A stretch of 64,000 bases of DNA from Phaffia rhodozyma (GCA_014706385.1 JACGZH010000003.1:1939501-2003500), one strand, 5' to 3'; counted from the first letter of the stretch, positions 10,501 through 22,814 are shown. Notes: generated from the letters alone by a model not told the origin. Numbers and translations: made by a program.

Positions 10501-12979
10501 GGATAGCTGCAAGCATTTGCGGAAACTTCGAAATTGTGTCGGCATGTCTCGATCTGTCGGTTCTTTGGAGAAAAGATTGACGAGACAGATCCTCAGATGT
10601 TGATGGCGTACTGCAATGGGATGTGCGATGTGAGTACAGCTGTCATAAAGGTCGTACAAACACGTTTGATATTTCAGTCTGGCTCATCTGTTCATGAATG
10701 ATGGCATGTGTGTAGATCTGTAGAGATCCTGCCAAGGTCAAACAGCGAAAACAAGTTCTCTCGTCCGATGACTTTGTCGCCTCTCAGCAGACTCAATACG
10801 ACAGCTTAGAACCATTCGAGACCGAGGAGTACGAGATGAACCCGAACTGGAACGCAGATGATGAGGTCGATGGTCTTCCCCGGATGCAGGACCATCCAGT
10901 AGAAGTGACGTCTGCTCTAGCAATGTTGAGACAGAGCAAGCAAGACTCCAACCCACTGAGAAGCTCGGCTTCATCAAATATGATAGCGACGACTTATTCG
11001 GATCGAAGTTCAGATGGCCAAGTGTCGTCTGTACAATCTATAAAAAAGACGCGCTCTCTCGGCCCGTTTTCTTCGGATACCATGCAGAGAATCGAGGCTG
11101 AGGCAGAAGGACTAAGAGTCAGTCTGGAGGCGGAGAAGAAGGTGGATGTGGAGCAGGGTGAACTGCGTGAGCCAATTCCGGCAGGCCCCTCAACTAGACC
11201 ATCTAAGGTATATAGACCAGTTGTCTCAGCGTTAAACGCTACACCCTCGCTTACTTGTAAGTCATTCTTTGACTTGTTCAGATTGGCAGGTACCTCAACG
11301 GCTGATACACTTTTTTTTCCTAATGTAATCTCCCAGCCGCCTTACCAGGACTACTATCCAAAACAAACCGATTGCAGAAACCATTCAAAGTCCCTTTCAA
11401 ACGAGTGACATCCGCACCGCTCGCAGACTACTTAGCCCAACAGAACACCACGTTGCCTTCGGCGTCGAATTCTGTTCAACCTAATCTATCTCCCTCAAAG
11501 TGTCAATTAGCACCTTCCTTTCCCATCCGGTCGACCGATCTGGATATACAATCGGCATCTAATACAACCAATTTTCATCTTGCATCTCCCGCTTTTGCTG
11601 CATCAAAACGTGTCTCATCCTCACCCCCCTCATCCCCGCCTCTCATCCAGAGACGAAAGCTACCATCGCCTACGTCGACATTAAGTGCTGTCCCGAGCTC
11701 ATCAAACCCTGTAAAACGGCCTCGGCCTGTATCTCCTCCTGTAGCAAGAAAGATGAGCAGAATAGATCCTGTGGATATGATTGATCTTACCCAGGGGTTC
11801 GATGATTCTGATGAGGAATCTGACGAGGTTCAAATTCAGCTACCTATCAAACCTAAAGCCTCCCAACCTGCAAAGTCAACGATACCGAAGTGTTCGTCAA
11901 CTTTTTCTTGGTTGACTTTCTTTGTTTTTGTTGTTGACCGATACCTACAAGAGTCTCGTAAAATGTTTACCTGAAGTTCTTTTTTTCCTCTCTCTCTCTT
12001 TCCCTTCGTTTCGGATTAAACTAGCTACAATGCTCAGCTCTAGCGCGCTTTCTCAGAGACGAGTGCTACCCCCTCCTGCGCCTACACAACGTGTAGAGGA
12101 GCCCTTACCGCCGTTGGAAAAGATAAAATATCGGAACCTTGCCGTCACCGTGTCGTTCTCTCAAAAGATACCCGTAAGGGGCCAGTCTATCCGTTTTATG
12201 AAACGGAGGTTTCCTCAATGGTGTTTCTAGACCTTCTTTCAAAAGCTAATCGGACTGCTCTCCTTTCCCTCAACACGCACACAGCCGAAACTAAGAGATA
12301 AGGCCCTAGCATCTATCGCGAAGACTATGCGCGCCGTCCTACTAGAGACCCATCAGGGAGAACATGTCTGGACCTGGTTACTCTCACTCAAAGGGACAAA
12401 AAAGAAACTGAACATTCATAAAAAGTGAGGAATACCCTATACCTCTTGACCGTCTCGGGCGAATATGTGGCATTGATTGGTCTGATGTCTGGTTTACGCT
12501 GATAGGTCAGAGATCGTGGATAAAGCAGCATCCGAAGTCGAGTTTGGTGAGACCGAGCGATCCCCCCCTCCCCCCCCTCTTTTTCTTTTTCTTTTGTCTT
12601 GTTTCCTCTGACGTCTTTGGGAGCGGAGCGCTGAACGGGGTGTGAACTTGCTTTCGGTTTGTAGATTTGATGTCCATCTCGGTCTCTCCTTTAGGTTTCG
12701 AACAACGGTTTGTCTTTCTTCCCCCAACGGTTGCACGCACGAACCTGCTCTTTTTGTATTTGCTTGCAACCTGATGACTAACTCCGTACCAACCCCCTCT
12801 GGTGTGAGATCAAAAGGTTCAAACGAGTAATCCAAGGCATAAAATCTCTCCGGCGACCGGACACGTTGGAACGACTGGAATCGAATGTAGAGCCGTTGGA
12901 GGAGGAGATTGAGGAAGAACGGTTCCAAAGTTGGGACGCTTTGAAGGATGTGGTTGGTGTGTTGAAACGACTCTGCTAA
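7562..12979 (+). CDS. RecQ-family DNA helicase, RecQ5-like architecture
   Basis: This is a many-exon gene. Exon 1 is 7562-7693; the last exon ends with the stop at 12977-12979. Spliced motifs give a complete RecQ core. The N-terminal helicase lobe entry is KESFRGKQKSIVDAAVRGAD. Walker A is APTGMGKS. Motif Ia is VVISPLLALMQNQ. Motif II is VVDEAHCISEWG, split by an intron. Motif III is ALTASATS. Motif IV is GIVYARTKAACDFIAEQLR. Motifs V and VI are IAFGMGIDKPDVRYVVHYDL and QETGRAGRDG. A zinc-binding segment with CRH, then CNGMCDICRDP, follows near 10530-10750. I see no HRDC domain. The long C-terminal tail is disordered, with a KRPRPVSP segment and an acidic patch. RecQ helicases unwind DNA 3'-5' in the nucleus for recombination and fork repair. 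A 60-residue low-complexity insert separates motifs IV and V. Several exons are tiny, one of about 19 nt coding GFYQETG. Confidence 0.88.
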
Positions 12980-13336
12980 GAAAGATGTGTAGAAAGGTAG
13001 GGAGAAAAGTTTCTTTTCGACGTTTTCTCTTTGTTCTCTCTCCATTGGGTTTGGATTCTCAGTTTGTAGCCTTGACTGTCGATTGGACAAGATGCATGAA
13101 CCTTTTGTAGTGTCCGATGACGGAAGAAAAGAGTAGTTTTGGCAGATAGAAAGGAGCTTTTCTTGTTCTCCGAGACAAACAGTTATCTACAAAACATTCT
13201 AATATCTCCTTTCTCTCTCTTTTTTTTTCTTTTCCTCTTCTTGTGACAAAAGGAAGGAAAAAGAAAGAAAGAAAGAACGAATCAATTCTTCTGCACCTCT
13301 ACTCTTTCTCTTTTTTGTACGTTCGATAGATTTCGT
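12980..13336. other. Convergent intergenic region (3' flanks)
   Basis: 357 nt lie between convergent stop codons. The content is A/T-rich with (GAAA)n runs at 13255-13278. An apparent open frame on the minus strand (12494-13090) is antisense to the RecQ 3' exons and is not supported. Confidence 0.5.
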
Positions 13337-15166
13337 TCACTTCTTTACGACGCCGAAGGATCTCTCGGCGTCCGTCAACGCCTGGTCCCAACCCTGGAAC
13401 CAACCTTCAAAGTACGTCCTGTCAAACACCCTTGGCTCGTTCTCCGATCCCGACACGGCCGCCGCGTGCTGTTGGATCTGACCGAGCCTCTGACCGATGA
13501 GAGAACTCCATCGGTGCATGTCTTCTTTTTCCTCAGAGCTCACCATCTGCTTTTCCTTGGCCAGTCGGCTCGTGAGTTTCGACCAGTCCAACGAGTTGAG
13601 CCATTTGCCGGCGAACGCGTTCTTTGCCTCGATCGAAAAGTCGGCTGATCTCGGTCCGGTCGCAGAGGGAGAAGACGATGAAGAAGAGGCGGCGGAGGAG
13701 GAGGAGGAGGAGGAGGAGGAGGAGGAGGAAGAGGTCTCGAACAGAGGGAGATACGTTCGCTCATGCATCGACAGACAGGCGAGCGGGTACGTCCTGATCG
13801 GGGAGGTAGACTTTGTTTGTTGGATGGTTGTGAAATGAACGGAAGGTCTAGCAGCTGGGTTGGTCTGCAAAGCAGCTTCCCACGTTCGGCTGTTCGTTGC
13901 TTGGGGGGCTTCTAGCTGTGAGCGAGATGATGAGGATGAGGAGGCGGATGGAACCGGGGGGAGAGGTCGTGGAGAGCCGTCTTGGAGTCGAGAACGGACA
14001 AGGACCGAGCCGGCACCGTACGAGATCTTCCAGGCCAATCGGTTCACGGTGTTGTCCTCGTTAACCTCCTGGACAAGCCAGATCCATCCAGATGTAGATT
14101 CCATCTTGGCGGTTGCGTCGAACAGAGCCTGCTGGAACAGGTCATACGAGCCAAATGATTTGAGGAGCAAGGGAAGAAAGTCGACCGGAGGAGGCGCCGA
14201 GGATTGTGTCTGACGGTTTGTGTAGGAAGGCCCGGTCAGAGAGTAAGAAACAGACACTCTTTGAAGGCGATGCTGAGTTGGAAAGGATAGGTCAGAAGGC
14301 CACTTACAAGACCGTCGAGGAAGAACGAGTTGTTCAAAGCTGAGCTCGCATAGTTGAATGTCAATGCCAGCGCTGGGTCGGCCGCCGAGGCCAACACGGT
14401 CTGGAGCACATGGGCAGACTCAAGGTCGGTCCCTTTTGGGTACACGTCAAAGGATATGACACAAAGCAGAGAGCGATCAGCGAAAGGTTTCAGTAGATGT
14501 ACGCTAGAGAACCTACTCCTTGGCTAGGCGACTCTAGCAAAGAAGAAGCTGGAATGAAAGTGATTGGGAGCATACCTTTAACCTGCTGGTTCAGTCGGTC
14601 CAACAGTCCTTGCTGGTAAGTGACGGCGAGGGCCTGGAGGGCAAGGGAGGAAGCGTTTACAGGAGAGGGAGAGAGAAAGGGAAGCAAAGTCAGTGATCAG
14701 AGTGAACAGGCAAGGAGGGGTATATGCAGTCAAAAGGTTGTGCAGAGCAGGGAGCCTGCTATTTGAGCAAGATCGGACGAGCAACGCTCTCTGCAGAGTT
14801 TTTCCCTTTTTCTCTGTCTGTGTCTATCTCGAGAGCCGTTGACGGAGAGCTCACAGCTGGCGGATCACACCCGAGCAGACCGATCCATACGGACGTAACG
14901 AGCACGAAAGAAGGAGGAGAGAAGGAGAGAAGAAGAACGAAAAGAACGAGAAGAACACGAAAACCACAATCACAAAAACGTACCTTGAGCTTCTGGGCCG
15001 ACAGAAAGATCGGCTTTTCCTCTCCATGGGTAACGGCGGTGACTGGCTTGTTGAGATCAAGAGCATACTTTGGGAGCACATGGATAGACCGAACGAACGG
15101 CAGAACGGAGGACGAGGCGAGCGAGGTGCTTGCTATCGACCTGGACGATCTCTGGAGGATGGACAT
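13337..15166 (-). CDS. Superoxide-dismutase-fold mitochondrial small-subunit ribosomal protein (mS42/mS43 type)
   Basis: Four exons fit by phase: 14984-15166, 14576-14633, 14308-14432 and 13337-14272. They give 433 residues. The N-terminus is a Ser/Arg-rich presequence (MSILQRSSRSIASTSLASSS), fitting mitochondrial import. Next comes LPKYALDLNKPV in the position of the SOD LPPLPY entry. Then SAQKLKALAVTYQQGLLDRL and FNYASSALNNSFFLDGL follow the SOD helical hairpin. The C-terminal half has FGSYDLFQQALFDATAKMES and GWIWLVQEV, then FDRTYFEGWFQGWDQALTDA. The SOD metal-binding histidines are not evident at these places. That pattern fits the Fe/Mn-SOD-derived mitoribosomal proteins Rsm26 (mS42) and Mrp1 (mS43) rather than an enzyme. 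I cannot decide between the two. A run of about 14 serines sits in an insertion coded near 13690-13740. Confidence 0.75.
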
Positions 15167-15692
15167 GCTGCTTGTGCGGGTGTGGGTGGATGGGTATATG
15201 CTGACAGGGGAATGGAGACAGGGAAAAAAACGGATGGTGCCTGAACGCGATGGATTATTCTATAGAGTGACTAGAGAGCTTTTGTAGTGTCCGACCGATC
15301 CGCATTAGAGAATGTGGGACGACGGGCTGACTACAAACTGTCCCAATAGACTGACTACAGCGTGTCGTATTCATCTGGGCGAGCTCGAAAGTAATAGAAT
15401 CGATGTGTAGTACACGACTAGGAAAGCATTGTAGTTTGACGAAGACTAGAACCCTTCTCTAATGCCACACTACAGACGATCCCTAATACAAACCGCCATC
15501 CAGGCTCTCACAAGGCAGCCAAAGATCCACCCGCTCGACCAACGTTCTTGGTTTTTGCCATCTCGCCAGTTTCCCTTTTTTCTTTCTTTCCTTCTCTTCT
15601 TCTTCTCTTCCCTCTCTTCTTTCATCTCGTTCATCTTCTTTCGTTCGGTCTCGTCTCACTACATCGTTCGCACCCTCGCCTTCAAGCTGGCC
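15167..15692. promoter_or_regulatory. Divergent promoter between mitoribosomal and cyclin genes
   Basis: The 526 nt end in a strong CT-rich tract at 15565-15660 directly before the cyclin start. The cyclin frame stays open back to 15462. I treat that extension as 5' UTR because it translates into the pyrimidine tract. Divergent transcription is implied by the start at 15166 on the other strand. Confidence 0.4.
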
Positions 15693-17991
15693 ATGCTAAA
15701 GGCAGACTCTCACCCGGTTCATACAATGTCTCGCCCGTCAAGCCATCACCTTCATCTCCCGCTCAACAACTGGGAGTCCAACTCTGTTTCTGTTTCTGCT
15801 CCTGTTTCTTCGTCTTCTTCCGCTTCTAATCCTTCGTCATCGTCGTCTTCGTCGTCGTCTTCTTCATCATCATCGTCGTCGTCGTCCTCGGTTGGACCTA
15901 TACCGGTACCGTCTTCCAGTCAGCCTTCGCATTCTTCCTACAGCTCCCATCCGACCCTCCTCCACAGACCACGGACAGATATTCCCGTCGCGTCAGCCCA
16001 CCTGCTGGAATCCGCAGACAGAGACTTTCGAAGACGGTCCTCAAACTCAACCAGTGCAGCTCAGTTGTACAAGAATCTCAAGGGTTCCACCACTCTTGCA
16101 GGTCTGGTAGTCGCCGGCTCACTCGGAGGAGGCAGACCAAAAAGTGACAGCTCGCCCTTTCCTGAGAAGGACGGACCGGCAGACGGTTACAGAACAGGCA
16201 GAGGGAGCCCTTCGGCCCGATACCACCAACATCTCCGTTCATCATCCTCATCCTCCATAGTCTCTTCGACCCTGGCACCCTCCTCGTCAACTTCGTTCTC
16301 ATCGTTCTCGAATGTCTCTCGACCGATCGGGACGTCTTCCCTCGAGTCGTCCACGCTCGCCGCGTCGTCAGGCTTCTCATCCAGCGGACGATCCACCGGT
16401 GACCAAACCCACCGGATCCAGCACGTTCATCCAGATCCCTCCCAAGCCTTCGATCCCTTCATGGCCACCCCAGTGCATTCCAACTCTTCGTTCCATCCTC
16501 GTCGGCGACTCTCTAGTGGCCTGACGGACCATCCTTCGCCTCCTTCGTCATCCTCCATCAACGCGCACAATCACTTCTCGCCCTCAGCAACGTCAACCAC
16601 CTCGTCTACATCCTCATCGTCCACGATCAAACCACCCACTCCACTTTCTCATCCCACTTCGCCTTCCAACATTCTACAGCAAACACCTCCGCCTGCATCA
16701 TCCTCATCATCCTCGTCGTCATCCACATCGACTGGAAATCTGAAGTTAAACTCCACACCCAAAGCTTCGTCCACCGCACATCCACCAGCATCCTTCGTTC
16801 CAGGCTCTGTCGACCACTCGTCTAGGTCATCGTCCACCTCGTCCTCGCCCTCGTCGTCATCTTCCGGTCCTTCTGACTCGCGGTTCAACCTGGCAACATA
16901 TCCACCACAGGAGCTGGTCAAACTGCTGGCCAGCCTATTGCAGCAGATTGCAAGTGCAAACGATGCGTTGCGGACCTCGGATCCTGGCTCAAACGAGACC
17001 CCCAACGGAGCAGCTTTCGGAGCAGCCATAGAAGACGAGATGTCGACAAGAGGTCGAAGAGGAAGTAGAGACTCCGAGTCGGATGGAGACAGAGATCCGT
17101 CGAATCAACGAATGAACCACGAGATGGAATGGAAGGATGCTACGTCGTCTTTCATGTCGACCGGATCGACATCCTCGTCAGCGGCCTCGTCCTCAGGTCG
17201 GTCTCGTCCCACCTCGGCCACCATCATGCCCACCCTGTCCTCCTCCTCTTCCTCTTCCTCCTCTCAAAACGTCCATCAAACTGGAATAGATCCAAAGAAA
17301 CATTTGACGGCCTCGCTCCATTCGCTTCACACCCCTTCTTCATACCTCTCCTTTCATGCGAGGAATGTCCCAGGGATCTCTATCGAGGTCTATCTGCTTC
17401 GGATCCTCAAATACTGCCCGGCATCGAATGAGGTCTTCTTATCCTTACTGGTGTACTTTGACCGAATGAGTAGGTTCAGTTTGGAGATGGCTGAGGAAAA
17501 CGACCATCTTAACGGCAAAGGTCCTAGTACCCAGGGTAAGAATGTTCCGATAGGAGTTGATCCTAACATGGCTAGCGCCATTGGCAAGACCGGTAGAGGC
17601 TTTGCGATTGATAGTTTTAACGTCCATCGGTTGGTCATCGCTGGTGTCACTGTAGCAAGCAAGTTCTTCTCTGGTATGTCCCGACCGTTCTCTAATTCTT
17701 ACCTGCCTCAATCGCTCGGATCACTCACTCATCTCTTCCGTTCTCATGTTTCGTGCGTCTTGTTCTCATCTTTGGCTCTCAGATGTGTTTTACACCAACT
17801 CTCGATACGCCAAAGTAGGCGGCTTACCTCTGTCCGAGCTGAACCAGCTCGAACTGCAATTCCTCCTCCTGAATGACTTTTCGCTCATGATCCCTCTGGA
17901 CGAGATGCAACGTTACGGAGATCAACTCCTCGTCTACTCCGAGGGACTCAAGCATGCAGAGAAACACGAGCCCTGTCCAGGATCAACTTGA
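15693..17991 (+). CDS. Pho80-type cyclin with a long Ser-rich N-terminus
   Basis: Two exons, 15693-17673 and 17783-17991, are joined with a GTATGT donor and CTCAG acceptor. I chose the ATG at 15693 because the in-frame extension upstream (ATG 15462) reads through a polypyrimidine tract. The first 500 or so residues are low-complexity Ser/Pro/Thr. The cyclin box follows: ISIEVYLLRILKYCPASNEV, LSLLVYFDRMS, FNVHRLVIAGVTVASKFFSD, VFYTNSRYAKVGGLPLSELN and LQFLLLNDFSLMIP. This is the Pho80/PCL signature, with KFFSD, a YAKVGG turn and then the LE..FL helix. Pho80-type cyclins activate Pho85-family CDKs, controlling phosphate, glycogen and polarity outputs. Which of these applies here cannot be told. 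The box carries an insertion of about 30 residues between its first two helices. Confidence 0.87.
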
Positions 17992-18523
17992 GACGGTAGC
18001 TCTTGAGCTTCTGTACATCCTGCGGGTGTCGTCGAGAAAGGGAACGGCTGAGCGTCAACAAACGTTCTGACTCTCTCTCTCCCCATGTTCCTTTCTGAAC
18101 CGGAGTCTCTTGAATTCTCTCGTCGTTCTTTTCTCTCTGCGGTTGACGACCTGTTGATCACTCATCTATTCTCATTAGTTAGAGAGGACACAGTCTTCAT
18201 GTTCTTCCGGTATCCGGCTTTGTCGCTCACGTCCTTTATATTTTCCTTTTGATTCGGTCTTTCTCATTTCAGTCCATCATCCAGCTTTCATAATCATCTT
18301 CCTTCTAGATAAAGTACATCTGCTCTCGTCTATTATTGCTGATCACTTTCATCAACTTACATATACACATATACACATATACAAGGTCTTTCCGGATGTC
18401 AAGGCTAGCACCTGTACAATGAACTTTTCTCCTTTTTCCTTCTCTCTTCATCTTTTTTTTTTCTTTCTTCTTTTTTCTTTTCACGTTTCCTCTCTTTTGG
18501 TTACTTGGGCTTTCCTTCTCTCT

Positions 18524-18557
<34 letters not shown>

Positions 18558-18775
18558 CCGTTGTTGCATGCATGTATCTTGTGGTTCATCGTCCGGATCG
18601 ATCTTGGCGAGCAAGAAGGAAAAAAAAGTCGCTAAGACAAACGATCGCCTACCCTGAAGAAATCTCATTTTCCGCCTTGTACACGCACTTAGTCTTTTTA
18701 CGTCTCAAACGCTTCATCACCTTACATCCCCCCTCCTTCCTCGTACACCCCCGGTTCTTTCCTTGTCCTTTAGCA
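17992..18775. promoter_or_regulatory. Intergenic region: cyclin 3' flank and ATP4 promoter
   Basis: 784 nt without a gene. It includes a (GT)n microsatellite at about 18527-18555, a polypyrimidine stretch at 18425-18520 and a short CT-rich block just before the ATP4 ATG. No other structure is seen. Confidence 0.5.
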
Positions 18776-21097
18776 ATGGCTTCTAAACTTCTTTCCAGGT
18801 CCCTTCGAGTCGGAGGTTCGTCAGGATTTATCTCTTTTTTTTTCTCGTCCGGTTCATGGCCAATAGGCCAATCACGGGAGAAGAGAGCCATCAGCTATCG
18901 ATCTTGAAACCTGATGAGCTTTCGGACCGATGGGCGTGATTCATATATTGAAAAAAAAAATCCCATGATGGGAGTGAGGAAGCTCATCAAAAAAGTTGAT
19001 GGTCTTTTGTTCTTTTGCTTTTGTGTCCGGGTGTTTGTTTCTGGGGGTTCTTTGTTAAACCGAATGGATGGGTTCCATCGATGTGTCTTTTTTTATGGGG
19101 GGGAGCTAGCTCTCCGACCTGCCGTCGTCCTTCCCCGGGCTACTGTCGCTCGGTGAGTTGATCGTTCTCAATCGATCGGAAAACAGCTTGGACGAGGGAT
19201 ATAAAGAAGAGAGGGACACGTGAATCATACTACGTCGGTACTGATCACTTCCTGGACTTTCGTCTGTTTTCCCCCCATCTTTTTGTAGATCCTACGCCTC
19301 TAGTACGTGATTCGTTTCCATCCAGCTTGAAGAGATGGGGCCTTCGTCCCATTGGCGACGTGGGACAAGCGACGTTCGACCAACCGATCTCTTTGGTCGA
19401 TTGGTTGTTTCGTCAGAGGAAGCGTAGATCATAGAGAACTGACCGCATGTTTTCCTCTCGGGGTTCTCTCTCCCTCCTGTTCTTTCTCCTCTTCTTAATC
19501 TCGGCTGTTTCCTCCTTGTTTGTTTTCGTGATTCGTCCTTGCCGATTTATAGAGCCTACTCCTGAGGAGAAGGCTTCGTCCATCATCGCCTCTGTCCCTT
19601 CGACCTCTGTCGGCAAGACCGGAACGATCTTGGCCGGTGTTGGAGCATTCGCTGCCGCCATCTCCCAGGAGATCTACGTTCGTCATCTTTTTTTTTCTTT
19701 CTTCTCTTTCTTCACTCTTGCTTTTTTTTTCTTTCTCTCCTCTCTCTCTTTAGGTTTTCAGGCTGGAAGCTCATCCGATTTCTCTTCGCTCTGATGATAA
19801 ATTCGCCCTCCGATTCATCCTGGTCGTCCTGTTTTTCTTGTCTTCTATTCTTTCTTTCCGAGATTAGGTCGTCAACGATGAGACCGTCATCCTTGTTGCT
19901 TTCGCCATCCTTGCTACCTACATCGGAAAGGCCGCTAGCGGTCCTTACGCCGCCTGGGCTGATAGCCACATCGAGGTTCGTGTTCTTGCTAAGATTGGCT
20001 TGAAGGAGAGCGGATCGAGAAAGATGGTCAATATCTTTCGATATCGATACCGATACTGATCTACGTCTTGCGATTTTTCTTTGTCGTTTGGTTTTTTGTA
20101 ATCCACTCTATACATCCTATCCTTCAACTTCTTTCCCTTCTCTGACTTTCCTACGGCCATCGATAATTACCTTCTCTTCGGCACCCATCGTTGATCTCCC
20201 AAATCCCCTCGATAACACGGCACGCTTCATCTTCTTGTTGCCTTTACCACATAAAAAAATTCACGTTAACAGAAAGTCAAGAGCATCCTTAACGACGCTC
20301 GAGAGCGACACAAGTCCTCTGTTCAGACCCGAATCGACCACGTCGGAGAGTTGAACGACGTTGTTGACGTCACCAAGAGCATGTTCGCTCTCTCCAAGGC
20401 GAGTCTTTCTCTTCTGTTCTCTTTTCTAACACAGACGGAGGATGTATTGAGATGGGGACTGGGACTACGGATGAGTTTGGTGAGAACACGGCCGAGTATG
20501 CTCTACCACGGAATGGGGAATTGCGACGAATGCGACGAGGCAAGATGAGGAAAGGCAGAAGATGGAACTGGTTGACGTGCTCCAGAGTGGACGAGGAAGA
20601 GTAGTTTGTACTTTACTGGAAAAAGTCCCTCCTCTGCTTCATCCATAACATCATTTCCCATACGTGTTTTGGCTTGGAAAGACCGGAGGTTAATACCTTC
20701 TATCTTGTATGCCCTCACTTTAATAATAATAACAACAACAAAAAACACAGGAGACCGCTCGACTCGAGGCCGAGAACTTCACCCTCCGACAGCAGACCGC
20801 CCTTGCGTCCGAGGCTAAGGCTGTCCTTGACTCCTGGGTCCGACACGAGCAGGCCGTCCGAGAGTCCCAGCAGAATGATCTCGTCAAGACGGTCGAGTCC
20901 AACGTTCTCAAGCAGCTCGAGAACGCCAAGTTCAAGAAGGATCTTGTCGCTTCCGCCGTTGCCGACTTGGAGAGTGCGTCTATCCCTCTTTTTGGGTTTC
21001 CTCATCTTGGATGTTTCTCTTTCGGCTGACGTTGCTTCCTCATCTGGGGTTCTCTTTCTTTTGTTCTACAGAGCTCGTCAGCTCCAAGGCCATCTAA
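18776..21097 (+). CDS. ATP4: Mitochondrial ATP synthase subunit b (Atp4), peripheral stalk
   Basis: Eight exons resolve exactly by phase: 18776-18815, 19110-19152, 19289-19302, 19553-19677, 19868-19975, 20273-20398, 20751-20973 and 21072-21097. They total 705 nt, or 234 residues. The start MASKLLSRSLRVG and the following Arg-rich stretch form a presequence. The mature part starts near SYASKPTPEEKASSIIASVP. Two membrane helices follow: TILAGVGAFAAAISQEIYVV and VILVAFAILATYIGKAASGP. The long stalk helix runs from HIEKVKSILNDARERHKSSV to VLDSWVRHEQAVRESQQNDL and ends LEKLVSSKAI. Length and order match fungal Atp4, which anchors the stator of F1Fo-ATP synthase in the inner membrane. Exon 3 is only 14 nt. 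Intron 6 (20399-20750) starts with GC, and no phase-compatible GT donor is visible there. Confidence 0.95.
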
Positions 21098-21360
21098 GCG
21101 CCCCCTCTCGCTTGCTCCTCTGCACGAATTCTCCCCCCTCCCTCTTTCCTTCGCCCCCGCCATCCTTTCTTTAATTCAATTTCGTTCGAAGGGAATGTGA
21201 TACAATGATCATTTCTACCTTCTTTAGTGACTTTGAGCTTGCATGTGCATCCAGACAGAAAGTGAAACACTTCAAAGTAAGACTGAGTATCTTGTCCCCA
21301 AGGGAGATAGAGAAGCTTTTTCGTCTCGACAGGAGTTTCATATTATCCCGACAGGCCCGA

Positions 21361-22814
21361 TCAATCAAACAACAATCTTTGCTCCTGATCCCCTTCGTCC
21401 CCATCCTTATCCTCGCCTTCTGTTGAGACACCCGCCTTGTTCTTATTCTTGTTTTTGTTCTTGTTCTTCCGCTTCCTCTTCTTTTTTTCTTGTCCCTCAG
21501 CGTTGGTGTTTGGGTCACCAGGTTCGGAAACGTTGGCCGAGGGAGAACCTAGATTGAGAAGAGCGGGTTGTTGTTTTTGTTGCTGCTGCTGCTGCTGCTG
21601 TTGCTGTTTCTTTGGAGAAGATCCTGCCCCTGTTGTCGAGGTGGTGACGGTTGATGTCGATGACATCGAAGAGGCCGGTATCGACGCAGGTTTGGACACA
21701 GCTACAGTTGCAGACGCTGGGGTAGAAATGGAGGTGGAGCTAGACGGAGGCTTGGGTGCAGTATTCGGTTTCGGCAGTGAAGTTTTTGGAGAAGCGAACA
21801 ATCGGAATGGATTGATTTGTTCTTGTTCGGGTCTCGACTCGGGACCAGGCTCCGTGTCTTTCGACTTGTTTCCGGCCCCCTTGTCAGTAGCTACAGCCGT
21901 CGACGACGGTGGTGGTGGCACCTGCTGTTGCTGAAGTTGTTTCTTCTTCTTCTTGTTCTTTCCACCAAATTGATCTATCCCCGTGTTCGACAACTTTGCC
22001 TTCTTCCCTACAGCTCTAGACCTGGATTCAGCCTCGTCTTCATCTGAATCCGAGTCTTGGTTGTCTCGCCCCGGTCTTTTTGAGCCTGTACCGTTACCGT
22101 TGCCGTTGGAGGTTCCGTTGGTTGTGTTTTTCTCGCTGGGAGCAGGTTGGTTGATCAAATTTGCTACAGCAGACGATCTATACCGTTTATTGTTCTGCTG
22201 TGACTGTTGATGTTGCTCGAACGAAGTCGTAGCGGATGACGAAGGGGCCAAGGTGGAAGAAGAAGCAGCAGAGGAGCGCGGTACGAGTTTGTTGATGAGT
22301 TTTCGGGTTGCGTTTGGCTTGACTTGAGGATCGCTATGAACGGAAAGTCAAGGGTAAAACAAAGACGTAGGTCAGCATCTTGCTGTAGAGAAAAGAGGGA
22401 CTGTTTCTTCTTCTATTCGAATGGAACGAGCACAGAACATGAAGGGAACAAGGGTTGAAGAGAGGAAAAAATGAAAGGAGCCTGAGGGTTGATATCTTTG
22501 ATAGTGATCCCGTTTGAATTCTGTGTGGATAACACACCGGCTGGTCTACGAGGACTAGCTCTCCATTCTCCAATGAAAGAGCAAACCAAGCCAAGCGAAG
22601 TATCACATCAAGAAGAGAGCAAGAGAACAAGAAAGAGGACGTACGTTTGATTCAGTTCTTCAGCCGTCGGAGGAACCCAACCTTTGACCATCTTGCCCAT
22701 CATGTTTCTCAGCATGACTACCGACAGATCCGCCCGTGCTTGGAACGCTGCCAACTGAGCCGCCGTCGGAGGAGCTTCTATATCATTGGATGAAGAAGGC
22801 TGCTTGTCCGTCAT
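21361..22814 (-). CDS. Unrecognised low-complexity protein, lysine-rich C-terminus
   Basis: Two exons, 22645-22814 and 21361-22333, give 380 residues through a GTACGT donor and a CATAG acceptor. The only part that looks folded is the first 80 residues. This holds TAAQLAAFQARADLSVVMLR, MMGKMVKGWVPPTAEELNQT and DPQVKPNATRKLINKLVPRS. The remainder is low complexity: Ser/Gln/Asn stretches, a run of 11 glutamines interrupted by Lys, and a basic KKRKRKNKNKNK block that could act as a nuclear signal. The protein ends DQEQRLLFD. I recognise no family. It shares a 155-bp bidirectional promoter with the next gene. Codon phase across the intron and the conserved-looking N-terminus make a real gene likely. 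Confidence 0.65.

Noticed and set aside
12494..13090. Minus-strand 198-codon frame
   Set aside because: It is antisense to the RecQ 3' exons, which carry the in-phase C-terminus LKRLC and stop.
13497..13838. Plus-strand frame with a poly-Glu run
   Set aside because: It is antisense to the polyserine tract of the mitoribosomal protein.
15462..15692. N-terminal extension of the cyclin (MPHYRRSLIQ...)
   Set aside because: The frame is open but translates into a polypyrimidine tract giving Phe/Ser/Leu runs; more likely the 5' leader.
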